21,608 nucleotides of DNA from IMG/VR virus record IMGVR_UViG_3300028800_000336, positions 1-21,608 of that record, one strand, 5' to 3'. Made by a program: the position numbers and the translations under genes. The stretch comes from a virus. Positions 19,576-21,608 of this stretch are shown here, in pieces; the first letter of the stretch is position 1, and every line of letters begins with the position of its first letter. The notes beneath the pieces were generated by a model. That model did not search any database, had not been told where the DNA came from, and saw nothing but the letters and a program-made list of their open reading frames with translations.

Positions 19576-20649
19576 CTAGGTGTTGAGCGTGCGCGTGCCG
19601 ACGAAAGCCACGGCCATCCAGCCCTGGTTCTCGATCATCACGGCTTTCCACCAGATGGTCCCACAGTACCCCCTTTGGCCGTGCGGATCGGACTTCGACT
19701 TCTCGCTCGGCGCGAGGTAGGTCGGGTCGAGCGCTTCCTTGCCACGCACGGCGACCTGGCCCCAGGCGTCCTGCGCCGCAACGATCAGCGGATAGACGTC
19801 GATGCTGGTGCCCGAGGTCGACGAGCAGCCGGTCGCGCCGATCGCCGCACCGCCGTCCTGGATCGACGGAAGATCCGGGGTGGTGAGGAAGCGGAAGCGC
19901 TCGCACTTGCCGATCTCGTTCGGGAGCGGCGTGCCGCTCGCGTACTTCTCTGCCGGCGTGAAGTTCGGCAGATCTCGCACGTCCGGTTCCATGTCGGTGT
20001 GACAGTAGACCGTGAAGCCCTCGGCGACCGCGTCGGTGCCGAAGTTGGGCGATGCCTTCAGAACCTTGTTCATCGGCCGGCCGTGGTTGGCCTGAAGGTT
20101 CTTGGCGATCTTGCGCAGCAGCGGCAGCGTCACCGGGCCAGCCGTCGTCGCGATGGTCGTGCCACCGCCGCCGAAGAACTGGTTGGTGCAGGCGCGCAGC
20201 GCTCCGTAAATGATCATCTCATTCACGAAGGTGACGCGCTCGCCGACCTGGACCTGCATCTGCTCGGGGATGTCATCCTCGTACAGATCGGCGGTCTTGT
20301 CGGTGAAGCCGTAGAGGCACGAGTACTGTTGCATCACCACGGTGATGTCCAACGGGATCATGCTGTCGGGCTGCGGGGTGATACCTTCCTGCACCTGGTG
20401 GGCCTGGACGATGACGTTGCCGCGATCGCCGGTGCCGTTCTGGAAGAAGGTGTTCTGCGAGCTCGCGCTCGTCGCGGTGGCTCCGTAGGGCAGCCAGCGG
20501 CGAGCAACGTATGTGTCGCTGTTGTTCTTGGGGAAGGGGATCTGGCGCCCCGTCTTGCCAAGCACCTCGAGCGGCACGGCGTGCTTCAGGATCTCGCCCT
20601 TGAACTTGTTGATTCGGCCAGGCGCCAAGCCGAAATTCTGCATTGCCAT
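19576..20649 (-). CDS. Major capsid protein, N4-gp56 family
   Basis: A 357-aa protein; the ATG at 20649 follows an AAGGAA site 9 bases upstream, and a second ATG two codons later would also fit. The start FKGEILKHAVPLEVLGKTGR then IPFPKNNSDTYVARRW is the N-arm pattern of N4-gp56-type capsid proteins. EGITPQPDSM precedes the loop, and ITVVMQQYSCLYGFTDKTAD the long helix. VYPLIVAAQDAWGQVAVRG and SDPHGQRGYCGTIWWKAVMI followed by QGWMAVAF form the typical C-terminal end. These proteins have the HK97 fold and build the icosahedral shell. Length fits the family. The preceding gene looks like its scaffold, and its leader holds a hairpin element. Confidence 0.95.
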   Translation of the reverse strand: MAMQNFGLAPGRINKFKGEILKHAVPLEVLGKTGRQIPFPKNNSDTYVARRWLPYGATATSASSQNTFFQNGTGDRGNVIVQAHQVQEGITPQPDSMIPLDITVVMQQYSCLYGFTDKTADLYEDDIPEQMQVQVGERVTFVNEMIIYGALRACTNQFFGGGGTTIATTAGPVTLPLLRKIAKNLQANHGRPMNKVLKASPNFGTDAVAEGFTVYCHTDMEPDVRDLPNFTPAEKYASGTPLPNEIGKCERFRFLTTPDLPSIQDGGAAIGATGCSSTSGTSIDVYPLIVAAQDAWGQVAVRGKEALDPTYLAPSEKSKSDPHGQRGYCGTIWWKAVMIENQGWMAVAFVGTRTLNT

Positions 20650-20671
20650 CGAAAAGTTCCTTCTATGGGCT

Positions 20672-20691
20672 GCGGCGTCTCACGACGCTGC
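20672..20691 (-). promoter_or_regulatory. GUGA-loop hairpin in leader of the capsid gene (copy 1)
   Basis: In the 52-base gap before the capsid gene, GCAGCGTC and GACGCCGC pair around GTGA on the message, with one A-C mismatch. Relative to the copy at 18380-18399 one stem base differs (A for G), turning a G-U pair into an A-U pair while keeping the stem. The ribosome site follows within about 10 bases. This pattern of change supports an RNA structure rather than a DNA site. Confidence 0.65.
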
Positions 20692-20701
20692 GGGTTGAAG
20701 T

Positions 20702-21574
20702 CTAAGCGGTCTTTCTGCCGTAGAATCCCTCATTGAGTTCATCGTTGGCCGTGTCGCGGCGGGGCGGCGGTCCTGCGTCACCCCTCGGCTGCACTGATCC
20801 CTCGATGCGGTCCCTGCGGGCCACGACGGCGGGATCTGGTCTCTTGTTCGGGGCCGGCGCGGGCTTCTTCTGCGCGAGCTTTTCCCGTCGGCGATCGCGG
20901 CGGTAGTTGTCGATGTAGCGGCCGATCGTGAAGGCCGACGTCGAGTTGTTGAGCCGCTTCTGGTCTTCGTCGGGCTGGGTGGCGAGCCACTTGCGGAAGT
21001 CGTTGTTGGTGTCGCCGAAGTTGCCGACCAACGTCCTCCAATCGGGAAAGGCTTCGTCGAGCATCGCGACATTGTCGGCGATGCGCTGCTCCTTCAGTTG
21101 CTCGGCGACGGACTTGGCCGGCGGATCGTCGGCCTTCTTGTCGTCGGCTGCTGGAGCCGTGCCCTTCACGCTGCCCTTTTGAAGCACAGCCTTGATCTGT
21201 CCGGCGAGGCCCGGATAGTCCGTTTCCATCTCGGCGAAGAGCTCGTCGGGATACTCCACGGCAACGCCCTGCGGCGTCTGGGACTGTAGCTTCTTCACGA
21301 CGTCCTGGACGCTTCCGAAAGTGCCCAGGGCGCGGTCGAGCTTGCCGCTCCACTCGGCCGTCTTGTCGACGAGCGCGAGCAGTCTGGCGTGCTCTTCCTT
21401 GGTCAGTTGCACATACTCCGGCGGCTTCTCCGGGGCTGGTGCCTCGGGTGCAGGAGCGGGTGCATCGACCTTCACTTCAGCAGGCGTCTCCGTCACCGTT
21501 ACCGGCGGCGGTTCTTTGTTGAAGCCGGCCTCGAGGTCGGCGTCTCCCTGCTGCTCTTCTGTCAACGTCGTCAT
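20702..21574 (-). CDS. Putative capsid scaffolding protein
   Basis: A 290-aa protein. The ATG at 21574 is preferred because AGAGG lies about 6 bases upstream; an in-frame GTG at 21587-21589 would add five residues. The protein is acidic and Pro/Ala/Glu-rich at first (TLTEEQQGDADLEAGFNKEP, then PAPAPEAPAPEKPP). It is helical in the middle (KEEHARLLALVDKTAEWSGK, VQDVVKKLQ), with FPDWRTLVGNFGDTNNDFRK. It is strongly basic near the end (RRDRRREKLAQKKPAP) and closes in NDELNEGFYGRK. Acidic-to-basic layout, helix content and position just before the capsid gene are standard for scaffolds, which guide shell assembly by a basic C-terminal tail. Sequence-level homology is not certain. Confidence 0.85.
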   Translation of the reverse strand: MTTLTEEQQGDADLEAGFNKEPPPVTVTETPAEVKVDAPAPAPEAPAPEKPPEYVQLTKEEHARLLALVDKTAEWSGKLDRALGTFGSVQDVVKKLQSQTPQGVAVEYPDELFAEMETDYPGLAGQIKAVLQKGSVKGTAPAADDKKADDPPAKSVAEQLKEQRIADNVAMLDEAFPDWRTLVGNFGDTNNDFRKWLATQPDEDQKRLNNSTSAFTIGRYIDNYRRDRRREKLAQKKPAPAPNKRPDPAVVARRDRIEGSVQPRGDAGPPPRRDTANDELNEGFYGRKTA

Positions 21575-21590
21575 GAGTGCCTCTCTCACA

Positions 21591-21608
21591 TTACCCCAGC
21601 GCGCGGTG
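21591..21608 (-). CDS. Last codons of an upstream gene (partial)
   Basis: The window begins (in transcription order) with CAC CGC GCG CTG GGG TAA, which would be the end of an upstream gene whose stop lies just before the scaffold-like gene. In phages with this layout the portal gene usually sits here, but five codons are not enough to show it. Confidence 0.3.
   Translation of the reverse strand, partial: HRALG

Overview
The window is a GC-rich stretch of a tailed-phage (or prophage) genome, and every gene I can support is on the minus strand, so transcription runs from right to left. It holds most of the virion-structure operon of a podovirus-type phage. The best-recognised gene is an N4-gp56-type major capsid protein. 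An adaptor, a tail-nozzle-like protein, a collar fibre, several internal virion proteins and a giant polyvalent protein follow it. I see no integrase, tRNA, IS element, CRISPR array, replication gene or lysis gene. The strong G/C third-position bias fits a GC-rich proteobacterial host, but nothing here fixes the host.

Layout in transcription order. At 21608-20702 there are the last codons of an upstream gene (possibly portal) and a scaffold-like acidic protein. At 20701-20650 a leader holds a GUGA-loop hairpin. The major capsid protein is at 20649-19576. Two small, related, probably capsid-surface proteins follow (19542-19018 and 18983-18450). A second leader (18449-18357) holds a perfect 12-bp hairpin and a second copy of the GUGA-loop hairpin. 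Next come a 170-aa conserved-type protein, an adaptor-like protein, a 754-aa nozzle-like protein and a tail-collar fibre (18356-13562). Then come a 401-aa internal virion-type protein, a GNAT acetyltransferase, a cupin-like protein and three helical or Ala/Pro-rich internal virion candidates (13553-8817). Last is one gene open from 8816 to the left edge, at least 2,938 codons, whose C-terminus is outside the window.

From the adaptor onward the genes are packed with ATGA/GTGA overlaps, a 13-bp overlap or abutting stop/start codons, implying one translationally coupled message. The longer leaders occur only beside the capsid gene and the 170-aa gene, where expression probably needs separate control.

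The most interesting part is the giant protein. It carries two short GY(T/D)D helix repeats, a zincin metallopeptidase motif (HEVGH), a domain resembling HhH-GPD DNA glycosylases, an EIQSDWHQ module and an LPD38-like C-terminal region. These are separated by a recurring Phe-Ser-Pro-Lys motif. A 0.1-kb piece in its middle is clearly coding in another frame, so two compensating indels or a recoding event should be checked. Four neighbouring virion proteins also share a short G-(L/I)-I-N motif in Pro-rich or terminal regions. No stretch over 100 bases lacks a gene.
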